DNA from: Membranipora membranacea
Lineage: Eukaryota > Bryozoa > Gymnolaemata > Cheilostomatida > Membraniporidae
Direction: 5' to 3'
Assembly (NCBI GenBank): GCA_914767715.1
Contig: OU612073.1
Location: forward strand, 3,350,001 to 3,410,000
DNA: 60,000 bases
Numbering within the stretch: the stretch's first letter is position 1; each line of letters starts with the position of its first letter. This document shows positions 1 to 11,065 of the stretch, piece after piece. Under the pieces are notes generated by a model that saw only the letters and a program-made list of their open reading frames with translations, made no database searches and had not been told where the DNA came from. Position numbers and translations under genes: made by a program.

Positions 1-245
1 TTATGAGGTTAGCGTGAACCATATTTTCCCTCTTCCATCCAATAAAATTCTGAATGTAGATTGAAAAAGTTGGGTCAGGTGACAAAATAATGGTCTCCAT
101 AGATTTTTTGTATGAAGAGATAGTTTTTGATCACACAAACAAAAAGTCACTATTGAATTTAGTCTAACATAGACTATATCAAAAACATTAATAAGTAGCT
201 TAGGGACTGCGGTTATGTTTGATCTTCTGAATTCATGATTTCCAG

Positions 246-3200
246 ACTTATTGGCGAGGAGGGATAGACGGTATTGATGAGTTTAGTATAATACTGCTCA
301 GCTTATCTGCGATTATCCTGACAGCTACGATAGTAACTCTGTTATACGCCAGGTAAGTCCAGTAATATCTCACACATGATCACGTGATAACTCATGTAAC
401 CGCCAGTTTATATGATTGAAGTTGTTGGCCTGTCTGCCTGTGTAGACAGTAGATTTGCAAAACATCAAACAATTAGTTGCTAAATTAGTCTCAAACTGTC
501 AAGTTATTCTATTGCACCATCTATTTAAGGTGATTTTAAATCGGTAAATTTTTTTTGATGTTGTGATGGGGAAACAAATTTTAATAAAAATGATTTTGTT
601 AAAAAATTTGAGGCTAGTGTGTGTTGGACACCCAAATACACAAACAAATAAGAAGTTGAAAGTGAGAAGAATTTTTTAAATATTCATATATTTCAATTTC
701 AAATGAAGTACTCCTTTTTTAGATGCATAAATTTAAGCTCCATAACTTGTGTCATCCCAACATTCCGAAAGACATGTGCCCGAATATTTCAGGCAGTTTT
801 GTAGGTCAATTTGAAATTATAGTAGGGATTATATGTGGGACATCTCTTGCTTGACTCAAACTGTTGATATAAGCGTAATTATAATGAACAAAATATTGGT
901 TTAATATCTGAAGACCCCTATCTTCTTACAAGAAAATGCGTACAGATAAGGTCTTGATTGTTATACACATTACTGCCCACCCGCGCACAATCAATGATGA
1001 TTTGTATCATATTTTAATTGTTATTTGTTCCACAATGACATAATCACGTTGCTTTGCGTAATTGAGCCATCAATCATGAACTGAATTTGAAGATATGTGA
1101 CGGTATTTAGAATATCATTTAGATGGACTTGCATCATTTTGCAAGTTTCAAATCCCTTAAATTCTGTATCAGTCATATTCCCAGGTATTTTACCAATTTT
1201 TTCATATTTTACATATACTATTTTTATATATATTACATTGTATAATATATTATATCTTTCAATTTGTATTCCAGGTCACAGGTAGATGTGGAGGAAGATA
1301 AAGATCTCCCATTACAAAGAATAGGAGTTTATCTTAATGTCTGCTTGGCGCATTTAATATTATGTCTTTGTGTGCTCTGTTCAGGGGGAACAACTGAGGT
1401 AAACTATATTTTTGATATATAATTGATTTTGAATGAAAATTTGAGGCAAATATTTTCACTATACATTAGAAAAAACAAACGGCAAGTCCGTGCAAATATT
1501 TACACCCAGGATTATCGAGAATAAATTTAACTGGTTATGCAATCTCAATACGGAAGCGGTGATGTCAAAGGCTATGGTAACCAAACAAGGTCACTTTAAG
1601 CTATGAACATATATATATTATATATCATAATTTAATATATATCGTCAAGGAGTAAATATTAGCTAGAATTTAGTTGAGCCAGTTTGAGAGTTACTTAATT
1701 TTAGCTAGCACCAATTTTCACTAGTTTAGTTGGCATTGGGTTACAAAATAGCGCACTAAAGCTGACATGTATATTTCAGTCGTTAGGTGGTCCTGATATC
1801 TAAACCCATAGACAAAACATGTCTATGTCTAAACCTGTGAATTCAGCAATTCTTGGTCAGATTGCTAAACCCTTAATCTCAAATTTTCTTACTTATTTCT
1901 TCTCACATGCTAGGAGTTTCATGAGACTTTTAGCTATAACACTAAAAGGGAAAAATGCTCAATTTTAATTTTGGTTGTTGTATTTTGTAGACGAGCTGTC
2001 TTGTATCCGTACTATCTATAACATTATCAGCAGTAGCCTGTGTGACTTGGCTAATGATAGATTCTCTCTCACTGCTGCTCAGCCTATTCAAAAGGAGGCA
2101 GTACTCTACTATAAAATACTGTCTGCTCGGATGGGGTGAGTGCGCTTTCTTTGTTTACTTCCAATTCAACAAAACTCACCAGACAACATCTAGCCTTGTC
2201 ACGTCGCAACATTATTTGTAGCCGTGTGACAAGGCTAGACGACATCTGTAACCAAATTTGTATAGGTTTATTCTGGAACAGAACAGAAACCTTTGCAGCT
2301 TTCCCTCAAAACATGCTGAAAAAGGTGGCTGTCGCTGAAATAGTGGAAACACTAGTAACTGGATTCTCATATTTAAGGCACACCAGAACAGTGACAAAAT
2401 AGATGATCTTTGACACCACTTTGATGTCAAACCATAGAGTTAATATACGGGATACTCTTTCATGATGATTTTTTGCTATTGCTTTTACAGGGTTCCCTCT
2501 ATTGGTGGTGGCAGTATATATAGCTTGCCAGTTTGCGATGCCGAACACCATTCTCAGTATGGATAAGTGAGTATATTGTTGCTTTTACCTGTACATGCCA
2601 TGAATACATGTACATGTTGTAAAAACCTTTCATCAAGGGCATATTTGATGTGCGCTGTGCTATTGGGATCCGGGGGAGACAATTCATTAAATTTTAGCAG
2701 GTTCTATTTGGTGTTGATCCGAATTGGTTATGCCAGAACCATATTACCATCATTTAAAACCATCTATAATTACTTAAAATGTAAAAAAATGGAAAATTAC
2801 TCTAAAATATCGACAGAAGTATGTTCACTCTCCCTAAGTATTTAATCATGGATTTGTGTATTTTGGTTATTATATTGGCAGATGCTGGTTTCAGGATCAG
2901 TTAGCGGTACCGATGTCCAGCGCCCCAATCACTCTAGTCTTCTTGGTGAGTGTGTGACTGACTACAAGACTTTCTGTTTATATACACACATATCAATCTT
3001 ATCATACAAAATATAAAGCAAAGTCTGCTTGAATCTTGCAGAGGACAAATGAATAATCTTTCGTTGTAACAGTCACTGCTGTCGGACCGAACAATGGCCT
3101 TACAGTAACTAGACTGAGGCTGTAAAAAAATCTAGTTTCACAACAGATTGATTTGAAATCCCAATTGTCCAAAAGCAGCCGCTGAACATTTTATCACCTG

Positions 3201-5071
3201 TCTACCATGCAGGGATACAAATCTAGAACTCTGCACAATTGATAACTTTCTCTGAATTTAAACTTTTCTTGAATTATTTAGATGTCACACATCATAATAT
3301 TTGTCCACTTATTTTTAGGTGCACTTAGCCTCAGCGATATTAGTTAACATAAACAATGATGACAAACAGCGGAGTAAGGATAAACTCCCTCCGGAATTTA
3401 GACTAGCAGTGAGGTAAGGAATTTATGTCTATGCTCTAATGAGTTTCCAAGACTCGATTATGCAATCAGAAATTTGTTCAAATAGACACACATGCAACCC
3501 ACTTAAGCTCAATTGAAGGAGAGAGAAGGTAGGGAGTAAAGTTTTGCCCTCCGCCATGCTTTCAGAGGAGAATTTTCCAAGGTCGTACTTCATTTAGTTT
3601 GATAATAATAAAAGCTTTGCATACCGATATGCTGACCCCCTCCTACCCAGCACATTGTAATAGGCTTTGATGCAATTGGGAACTATTGTGTATGTTAAAT
3701 GTAATCTGATGACCGATGGAAATACAATGCAAGGCTGAAAATGTGACTTTGAGTAAACTCAAATATCTTAGCAGGGTTGAAGCTTTGAAAGAATTATTGG
3801 AACACAAGGCATCGAAATCAAGTGTTTGTTCCGATCACAAAAAGGATATTAATAATTGAGTAGATACAAAACAAAAGAAATCGAAGGTTTCTTGAACGGT
3901 GCTGTCATTGGGTTATTGGATGTCTAATTAAATACGTCTGCGGCCAAGTTCTTCCAATCAATTAATCACATCCTCATGACTTCAAACCAAAGCTTTAATT
4001 GTATTGGAAAGACAAAGATCATAACCTTTCCAGAGAGGGCATAAGAAGCTGTTGTCCCATAATTTGTCCTTGAAGAACCGTCCAATAATCGGAACGCTGT
4101 TCATATTGTTGATCATGATATTGTTTATTGAATTTGTTAAACATAAAGGCGTACGATGGTACTACAAGGTTCAACCTTTAATTCATGCACGAACTCCCTC
4201 ACATTTCTCACGTAAACAATGACCTTGAAGACTCAAATTCGCTTGTCATGTCTGATACTGTTGGCTAAATGAGTAAGTGAATGATGAGGATTTGTCTTTT
4301 TGGCGGATGTTACTTTAGCCTATAACGGCGAAGATAATCATATATCTCACAAACTAACTTGAGCATTGTAGACAGAATCTGATATAATACAATACTAATA
4401 CTCTTTCTCAATTTTCACAGATGCAGCAACCTGAACTTTTTATTTCTGACGATACCGGTTTACAGCGGAGTTATAAACCTGTCCTTACTTTGGTTAACTG
4501 ATAATGTACTCATAGAATATGTCCTAGTATCTTCCTTTTCATTACAAGTAAGTGAATACAGGAAAATACCTGTGAACTCTCCTTTTGTCATCCTTTTGAT
4601 CTTGACAAAAAGTCCCCACAGATTACCGAGGAACAATTACAAAAGTGATAAGAATATGAAGCACAGCCTCATATTATTCTAGGATTGCGGAAGCTTCTTT
4701 TATAACATAAGATTCACCACTTGCTGGGTGCGTATGAACCCAACCAAGCTAGGTTTATACTCATTACAAAAAACAAAATCAGTGAGTGAGGTGTGAACTG
4801 GGTTGTAATTTACATATGCACCTTTCGCCCTATCTTTATTTCGAATCAATCAATTGATATCACACATACTGCATACAAGAAAAGCTCAGTAGTAAAATCA
4901 CTATTTTTCTCTTGTAAGAGTTATCCTCTTTTACAGAATTAAGGCACGACTCCAGTAATAATATCATTATTATATCATTAATTTTAGAGCCTCCTGATAT
5001 TCCTGAGATACATAATCTTTGACCCGATAGTAAGTTATTTAAATTTAAAAGTATATTTGAGCAAACACTAG
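246..5071 (+). CDS. Adhesion/secretin-type 7TM receptor, 3' part of gene (eight exons seen)
   Basis: Exons with GT-AG borders and consistent phase: 246-352, 1275-1398, 1991-2135, 2491-2566, 2882-2945, 3319-3413, 4421-4547 and 4988 onwards. The joined frame gives seven hydrophobic segments: TM1 (FSIILLSLSAIILTATIVTL), TM2 (YLNVCLAHLILCLCVLC), TM3 (SCLVSVLSITLSAVACVTW), TM4 with the family hallmark LLGWGFPLLVVAVYIA, TM5 (ITLVFLVHLASAILVNI), TM6 (NFLFLTIPVYSGVINLSLLW) and TM7 (SSFSLQSLLIFLRYIIFDPI). A Cys just before TM3 and the CWF before TM5 fit the conserved disulfide of class B2 receptors. The family signals through G proteins at the plasma membrane. The GAIN/ectodomain exons should lie left of the window. 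The end is uncertain: the last exon may read to TAG at 5071, or splice at the GTAAGT at 5030 into 5231-5260 (stop). Both give a very short tail. The ligand cannot be told. Confidence 0.72.
2190..2238. repeat. Short inverted repeat in a receptor intron
   Basis: CTAGCCTTGTCAC at 2190-2202 is exactly repeated in inverse at 2226-2238 with a 23-nt loop; flanking bases pair partly. It lies in the intron after TM4 and is probably a small fold-back element. Confidence 0.6.
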
Positions 5072-5916
5072 CAGATTCCTGCAAACTTATAAATAAAGGA
5101 CACTACATGACATTTGCGGCGATGAGATATAAAGCTGAGAAGATTTATGATCTATGCAATTTTAAGCTATATTATCAAGTCTCCTCCCACCTTTTTTATT
5201 ACTAGTCCATACTCTATCAATAATTTGCAGTTTTGCTTTTCAAGGTCAAAAACTCGATAGTTGACAAGGCAAGACAACTGTACGAGGGAAAACAAGAGCG
5301 ACCTATTCGAGGAACAAGGATTATGTATATTCCATAATATTTCAGCTTCTCCCTCCCTGAGCCAAGTAAGAACGCATGGCATGCTATAAACCTCATCTCA
5401 AGGTGTACGAGCACTCTAAATCCATAAAGTGTTACACTTTTATAACTGTGTGCTAAAGTGACAGGGTCATGCCCACCTTTCGTCGTCCGGACCAGATCTG
5501 TGTGCATTTTTGTTTTGATAGGGAGTTCGTTTTTGGCTTGGGGTTGAAACGCTACAGATTCATACTAACTTCAGATCATAGTTTTTTAAAAAGTTTTTTT
5601 CCTTCTATTTTTTTGTGATACAATGATGATGGCTCAAGTTTTTCGACGCATAATGTAACCTGAATGTTTTATACATGTATTTGTACCAATAAAGGAAAAT
5701 TTATAGCATTTACCCAGTGTTGAGCAGTAACAATTTTTATAAAATTAGTGGGATTTTGTCTCTAGAGAACTAACTTTTAAGACTGTTGTTTCTCAATGAC
5801 ATATAGATTATAGATAATTAGATCTAGTCAACCCAACTGATATTTGATATTGCTTGACAAAATTCACAGTCCGGATTTTTAGGTGTTACTTAGGACCTGC
5901 CCCCTAAATTAATGCG

Positions 5917-6040
5917 AAGTTGATTAGAGCGCCTGCTCTCTAACATGCAAGTGTTAGAGGTCTAGGTGCTAATCCTTCTGCGGTCTACTGACAACTGGAC
6001 TCTTTGTCGGCTGTGCTCTTATGACACCTTTATTTCTCAG
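5917..6040 (+). mobile_element. Degraded tRNA-like SINE copy
   Basis: TTAGAGCGCC followed by a hairpin built around AACATGCAAGTGTT, then GGTCTAGGTGCTAATCC in the box B position. It aligns with the better-preserved copy at 59371-59490 (TTAGAGCGCC, AACACGCAAGTGTT, GGTTCGAATCC). The 3' limit is approximate. Confidence 0.5.
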
Positions 6041-6400
6041 GTTTAAAACCTTTGGACAGACTTTGTGAATTTAACCAAAACGTATGCCATGCATCGCTAT
6101 AGAATAGTTCGCAGTTCTTCCCTCCTTGGATAGATAAACTCTAAGCATATTTTGAAATAAAACTCAACAGTGCAGTATGATAACCTCTGTATAAAATTGG
6201 GAATAAGGCCCAAAACAGTAGATTGGAGTTGTTGGCTCCTGATTCCAATTATAACCTCTGTAATACTACTGTGGCATAAATAGCCTAATGTTTAAATTGA
6301 AGGGGCAGGTAAACATCATTCACAGAATTCAACCTGATATTACGAGGACAAACAAGTCAATATTATGTATGTTTTCATTGTAATGATGTCACCGTGAATG

Positions 6401-6570
6401 GCATTGTGGGATGATTGGACACCCAATAATGTATCCTCACTCCAGTTCACTAAGTTCAGAAAATTTGCATTGTGGAATCAGAGGATGCCAAATAATGTGC
6501 TCTTACTGGGAATTCTAGAAAATTGCATTGTGGGATCAGAAGATGCCCAATAATGTGTCCTATGCTGAAA
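6401..6570. repeat. Three-unit imperfect tandem repeat (about 58-66 bp)
   Basis: Units start at 6401, 6467 and 6525, each with GCATTGTGG followed by an ATGCCCAATAATGTG-like core. The repeats are diverged. Nothing suggests coding. Confidence 0.75.
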
Positions 6571-6721
6571 TATTGCACCCATATTTCAGTAGAACAAGTT
6601 TAATCCAATTGCCTGCATTCCTGTTGCTCCCTTCCACTGGTCAGTGGATTGGGAGCGACTCATATTTACAGGCAAGTGGACCAAACTTGGTCTATATTTC
6701 AAGGTTAAATGAACAACTAAC

Positions 6722-9520
6722 CGTGTTGGAGAGCACACTACTCCGAGAGGACAGGCCGATGACAGGTATCTTATAAAACTCCAGAGTGAAAGGCACAGAG
6801 GTCATGAACTTCTCGTGTTCCGCTGACACTTCAAACAGCACCGTCACAACCTGAGAGAAAACAGAACATGGTGATAATACAACATACAAACATGAACTGG
6901 TCATGAGGCAATAACTCTAACCGAAGCTTATGATAATTTCGCTGCTTAGACTCGTCCCGGGCTGCTGGTAGGGGTATTCCATTATCAGTGACTGGGATGG
7001 GGTTGATAACTGATTATCCCTCTATCCGTAACCAAGGGAGAGTGGCCCGTTAAGGTAATGTCAATGACCCATCCGAATAATAACATATCATATACCACTG
7101 GAATGCTGCCTGGCTACTGAAAGTGAATATCCCCACACAACCTTGATACCATATGTTGATATTCGGATCAGTCGTTGACGTTACCTTATACTAAATTTAT
7201 AATGAAGTACCCATTAGCAATTCTGAAAGGCAATGTTCTCAATATTGTCACAGTAGGACATGCTATGATTTGGCTAACAATTGACTCTTGAAGAGTTCTG
7301 TCCTTGACACAGTTTCTCAACTTCCTGCTGTTTCAAACACTGGAGTGTAATGAGTGCATTCTAAGGGGCCCTACGTCACACATATTTCCTGTTCTCAAGG
7401 TCTTTTAAATCTGACACGGAGGAAAACGCATCACCATAAGAACTACAGATAGTAGCCAGGGATACCAAGAAACTGAGAAAAGTCAATATTCAGTTATGTC
7501 ACTGATAAACGGGGCTGCCTTGCATGTGAAAATTCTGTTTTCTAATATTGCGCGCCGCGGTTATGTATTCTTGTAAACGAAATTGTTACTCTCATGTTGA
7601 AAGTAAATTGGCTGTAGAATAGATAGGTTTCCTATATATGGTATATATACGGTATATGGTATATATGGTATATATATGGTATATATGGTATATATGGTAT
7701 ACAGTGCAGTTCACTTAATTCAAACCTCTGGGGACCACATAAATATGTTCTAATTAAGCAAAGTTTGAATTAAGTATCATTAGAAAGCATTGAAATCTGG
7801 CTGGAGGGACCAATTTTCCTTGTCTGAATTAACAGGAGTTTTGAATTATAAAGTTTGAATTAACCACCTTACACTCTATATGGTATATATGGTATATATG
7901 GTGTATATGGTATTTATGGTGTATATGGTATATATGGTATATATGGTATATATATGGTATATATGGTATATATGGTATATATGGTATATATTGTATATAT
8001 TGTATATATGGAATATGACACTGAGAATCATTTAGTTTGAGCTCTTGCACCTTATGACAGCCCTCCTCCCATCAAATTTAGCAATTGAATTTCAAGTTAC
8101 AACTTCTTCGCTAAAACTTTCTGGTCTGACAATAGTATAGCACTGGCCCACAGGATCAGGAGCTATAAACCAAAGTACAGCTGCGCTATGAGGATGAATG
8201 GTCATGTTCCTGAAGATGAAAGGTGAGACAAAAGACATGTTTGTCTTATATGATTGCCTCCGTTGAAAAATAAACACAGTTCTTAAACTATAGGGTAAAA
8301 TACCAATATCAAGATGTGTTTTGAACAAAACCTAATCCATTGGCCAAATATAGAGGATTGTAAACTTTTGATTGCCTGGAAATGTGAAGGAAGTTGAGCT
8401 TTGTGACATGAATCAGTAAATAGATTTGCTTTCCGACGAGAAAGGTTTACATGTGTTTTAAATTACTCCCTCTCTTCCTTTTTACAGTGAAAACTGGGTA
8501 CATAAGTGGGGCATCGGATAGGAAGTGAAACACTTCTTTTAGTAATCTATCGTTGGTCTGAACAGGTTTATAAAAAAGAGACATTTTGTGAAAATTACAA
8601 AATACAGTGATGCTGACCGTCTTTGGGATTCAATCTCAGGTGGCTCGTAAACTCGTTCAGCTTTTTAGTTGAAGTTATGGCCAAGATACCTTCTGAAAAC
8701 TGGTAGGTCATTTACATCTGACCACATAAGGTTGTTGCTAAAGGTTTTTAAATGTCAAACAGCATGTTGAAATTGAAAAGTCAATTAGCAAACAGCAAGC
8801 AGCAAACAACTCTACACCACTCGAAACTTCCAGATAATATATACTCCAAAGCGGTAATTGACCATTTTCTTTACCACGGTCAAACTGTTGGTCTGATTGA
8901 CCAATGAACTCCCTCTCCAGTTCATTAGTTTGACAAGCTCTTAACTGTTTCAGGATTTGACATAAGGACTTCCTCTTTCGTAACTCAAGGTCGTATTGGA
9001 CATATCCCAAGGTTAGATAACCAATGTGTTGGCTCTGATTGGCTTGTGGGATGGCGAGAGCCGATGACAGGTCGGATGGTACTTTGATGTATAGTTTCAC
9101 TTTATCTCAACAGCTACTTTTGGTGACCTGGCAGAACTGGCAATCTGATCAGAGCCATGACATTGGCTAAAGGCTAGACCAGTGACACGCTACCTCACAA
9201 CAGCAGGCCTGTACTCAGATTATTAATTCAAGTTATACCTAGATAAATATTACCTGTTTTGGTAAGAGATGATCACATATATCTGTTGCGGTGTTGACAG
9301 TGTTATTTGTAGCGGTGATTGCCACACTTCTGTAGGTATATCCGTCGGGCGCTGTCATATTCCCGACTAGTTGTGAGAAAATGGCAGCGTGGCTTGGATT
9401 TGAGAGGATGGCACCGATATGTATCTCTTTGTCATCGTTCTGTGTCAAAACTGACATTGGTAGGTTAAATAGTAGCAATATGGCAAGAAGAAGGCTGGCT
9501 TGTATGGACAATGGCATCAT
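6722..9520 (-). CDS. NMDA-receptor-like amino-terminal domain, first two exons only
   Basis: Exon 1 is 9520-9254 (89 codons) and exon 2 is 6850-6722 (43 codons), both phase 0. The ATG directly follows a splice acceptor (TTCTTGCAG), so a 5'UTR exon is expected upstream. Residues about 3-26 form a signal peptide ending near VLTQ. The mature start IHIGAILSNPSHAAIFSQLV matches the first strand and helix of the GluN1-type ligand-binding (ANF_receptor) fold. Exon 2 contains FYKIPVIGLSSRSS, the equivalent of the FYRIPVLGLTTR segment of GluN1. The domain sits outside the cell in glutamate-gated channels. The remainder (rest of the ATD, S1/S2, pore) was not found below 6722, and the 7TM gene lies there on the other strand. 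It may be a gene fragment, an assembly break, or a gene with very diverged later exons. A class C GPCR ectodomain is the main alternative. Confidence 0.6.
7632..8012. repeat. ATATGGT-type microsatellite in two blocks
   Basis: Blocks at about 7632-7701 and 7877-8012 repeat TATATGGTA with small variants; the intervening segment is a transposon-like insert. The minus-strand reading frame through it (Tyr-Ile-Pro/His-rich) is only translation of the repeat. Confidence 0.85.
7702..7876. mobile_element. Small pogo/Tc1-like MITE nested in the microsatellite
   Basis: The left end CAGTGCAGTTCACTTAATTC and the right end, read inverted (GAGTGTAAGGTGGTTAATTC), share a terminal inverted repeat ending in TTAATTCAAAC. 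Both sides are flanked by TA. CAGTG-type ends with TA duplication fit Tc1/mariner-pogo elements. At about 175 bp it cannot encode a transposase. Confidence 0.55.
9031..9156. mobile_element. MITE with GGCTCTGAT termini, copy 1
   Basis: The left end GGCTCTGATTGGC and the right end (inverted GGCTCTGATCAGATTG) form an inverted repeat. The inner GGCTTGTGGG and GGTCGGATGGTAC blocks recur in the copy at 17209-17379. Confidence 0.55.
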
Positions 9521-9819
9521 CTGCAAGAAAAAAAAAGGAGCAGACAACTTAAGTTTAAGGATAGAAGTCATGATGTACAAGCAGGGAGAGTACAAGGAGA
9601 CACAATGCATGAAATACTTTTTTTCTATAACCAACCTAGTTTTATCATTTCTTTCACTGGAAAATGATATTTTGGTTGTGAAATAAACACATACATACGT
9701 ACATACATACAAGCTTATAACCGCTAACATGTTCGCAACCTCTTTATATAGCCTGCCACCTCAGCTAGCCAAAAGTGGTGCTAGCTTACAGTTACATTAA
9801 AGCACCCCGCCCCAAACTA

Positions 9820-9912
9820 ACTGCCGTTGGACGATCAGTGCCTGCTTCAGTGTGGGCTTCAGGAGGTCTTTTATGGCCTCACACTTCTAGGATTAATTCT
9901 AGAATGGTCTTT
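9820..9912 (+). mobile_element. U2-derived SINE, 3' fragment (copy 3)
   Basis: It matches the body of the two longer copies, with blocks CGATCAGTGCCTG, TTCAGGAGGTC, GGCCTCA and TTCTAG in the same order. The snRNA-like head is missing (5' truncated), as expected of LINE-mobilised elements. Confidence 0.65.
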
Positions 9913-11047
9913 GATTACCTGCTGTTTTGTGCCTTGAATTTGACCAAGGTGAGTTACTTATCATAAAATTGAGGCGCAGAGATTCATCTTGAGAGGTAAG
10001 CCGTGATGATTAAACTGTTGAGTCATCTTTGGGAACAAGCAAGATAGCATGATTAATAAAAAAATACAATGGGTACTAAATACATAGAGGTTTTGTACTT
10101 ACGGACCTTAAATAATCTATTCTCTTAGGATGGAATTCTTGGGGACATTGAAAATATATTGGCTGTGGATGTCATAAACTTTCTGCTAGAACAAACTCTG
10201 GGCCAATAGGAGAAATTATCAACTTCATCAATGCTGGTTGACTTTCATTCTCCGGACCAAAGAAACCATGAATAAACTAATAACTAATAAGTCATCCTAA
10301 ACTCAGTTACATAAGGAAACAATTTTAAACCAAATGTGTATCAAAGTATGTGTGATATAATCGAGAAATCTAAACTTGCTGCAATCCACTAACAAATGTT
10401 AACGCTTGATCTAATTGGCTGTCCAGCGCCTACCAAAGGGAAAAACAATCTGCTGACTGCAGGCTGATAATTAGTCATCGATTACATAAAGGCAGACCTT
10501 CATCTGTCCACCTACTCGAGTTGACATTCAGTATATTAGCCTATAATCCAATGAACGAATGGAAAGTTGTATTCCCAGAGGACAACCAGCTACTTCTGAA
10601 AGGATTGATTTCCCCTGTAAACTTGATGACAAGTGTAAAAGCTCATGCACTCAAGTTGTAAAGGAAGCAACGCTGCCTTATTGCGAAGTATAAGCAGCTG
10701 CCTATGGTTTCGCACATCTTCTGTTATTTCGAAACAAACTGCAACTAGACAGTGTATGTAGGGAGGCAACTGGAAAAGAAAACAATCCGAATAGACTTGA
10801 GTTTTATGGGTCCCTGAGACCTGAACCTAGGTTGCTTTGAATTACTTCGGCCATTCCCCTTCTCAAAGACAGGAAAATAGACTGTATAACCTCCAGAAAT
10901 AAACTGGTAATAAAGACGAGTTGCTTGGAATGGTATGCTTAACGGCCAGCAGTTACAATATATGGTTTGTTGTCTTGACAAGCATTGTTGGTGGGTTTGT
11001 CTCCTCAACCGCAATAAAGTTTGTCAAGACCGCTTCTCTGGATGCCC

Positions 11048-11065
11048 GGGGGGGGGGGGGGGGGG
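11048..11065. repeat. Poly-G run
   Basis: Eighteen consecutive G. Such a run can form a G-quadruplex and is also a common site of sequencing or assembly length error. Confidence 0.9.

Larger units (their letters stand above)
5261..6721. other. Spacer between the 7TM gene and the glutamate-receptor-like exons
   Basis: No gene is supported here. It holds a degraded tRNA-like SINE (5917-6040) and a three-unit tandem repeat (6401-6570). The third and later exons expected for the minus-strand glutamate-receptor gene were looked for and not found. Confidence 0.5.
6851..9253. other. Intron of the glutamate-receptor-like gene
   Basis: About 2.4 kb between the two exons. It holds an ATATGGT-type microsatellite split by a small DNA transposon (7632-8012) and a MITE (9031-9156). 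No coding exon was recognised. Confidence 0.5.

Noticed and set aside
7829-8050. Minus-strand Tyr/Ile/His-rich reading frame
   Set aside because: It is a translation of the ATATGGT microsatellite.
246-9520. A single class C (GABA-B/mGluR-like) receptor made of the ligand-binding exons and the 7TM exons
   Set aside because: The two sets lie on opposite strands, and the 7TM has the LGWG-P hallmark of adhesion/secretin receptors.
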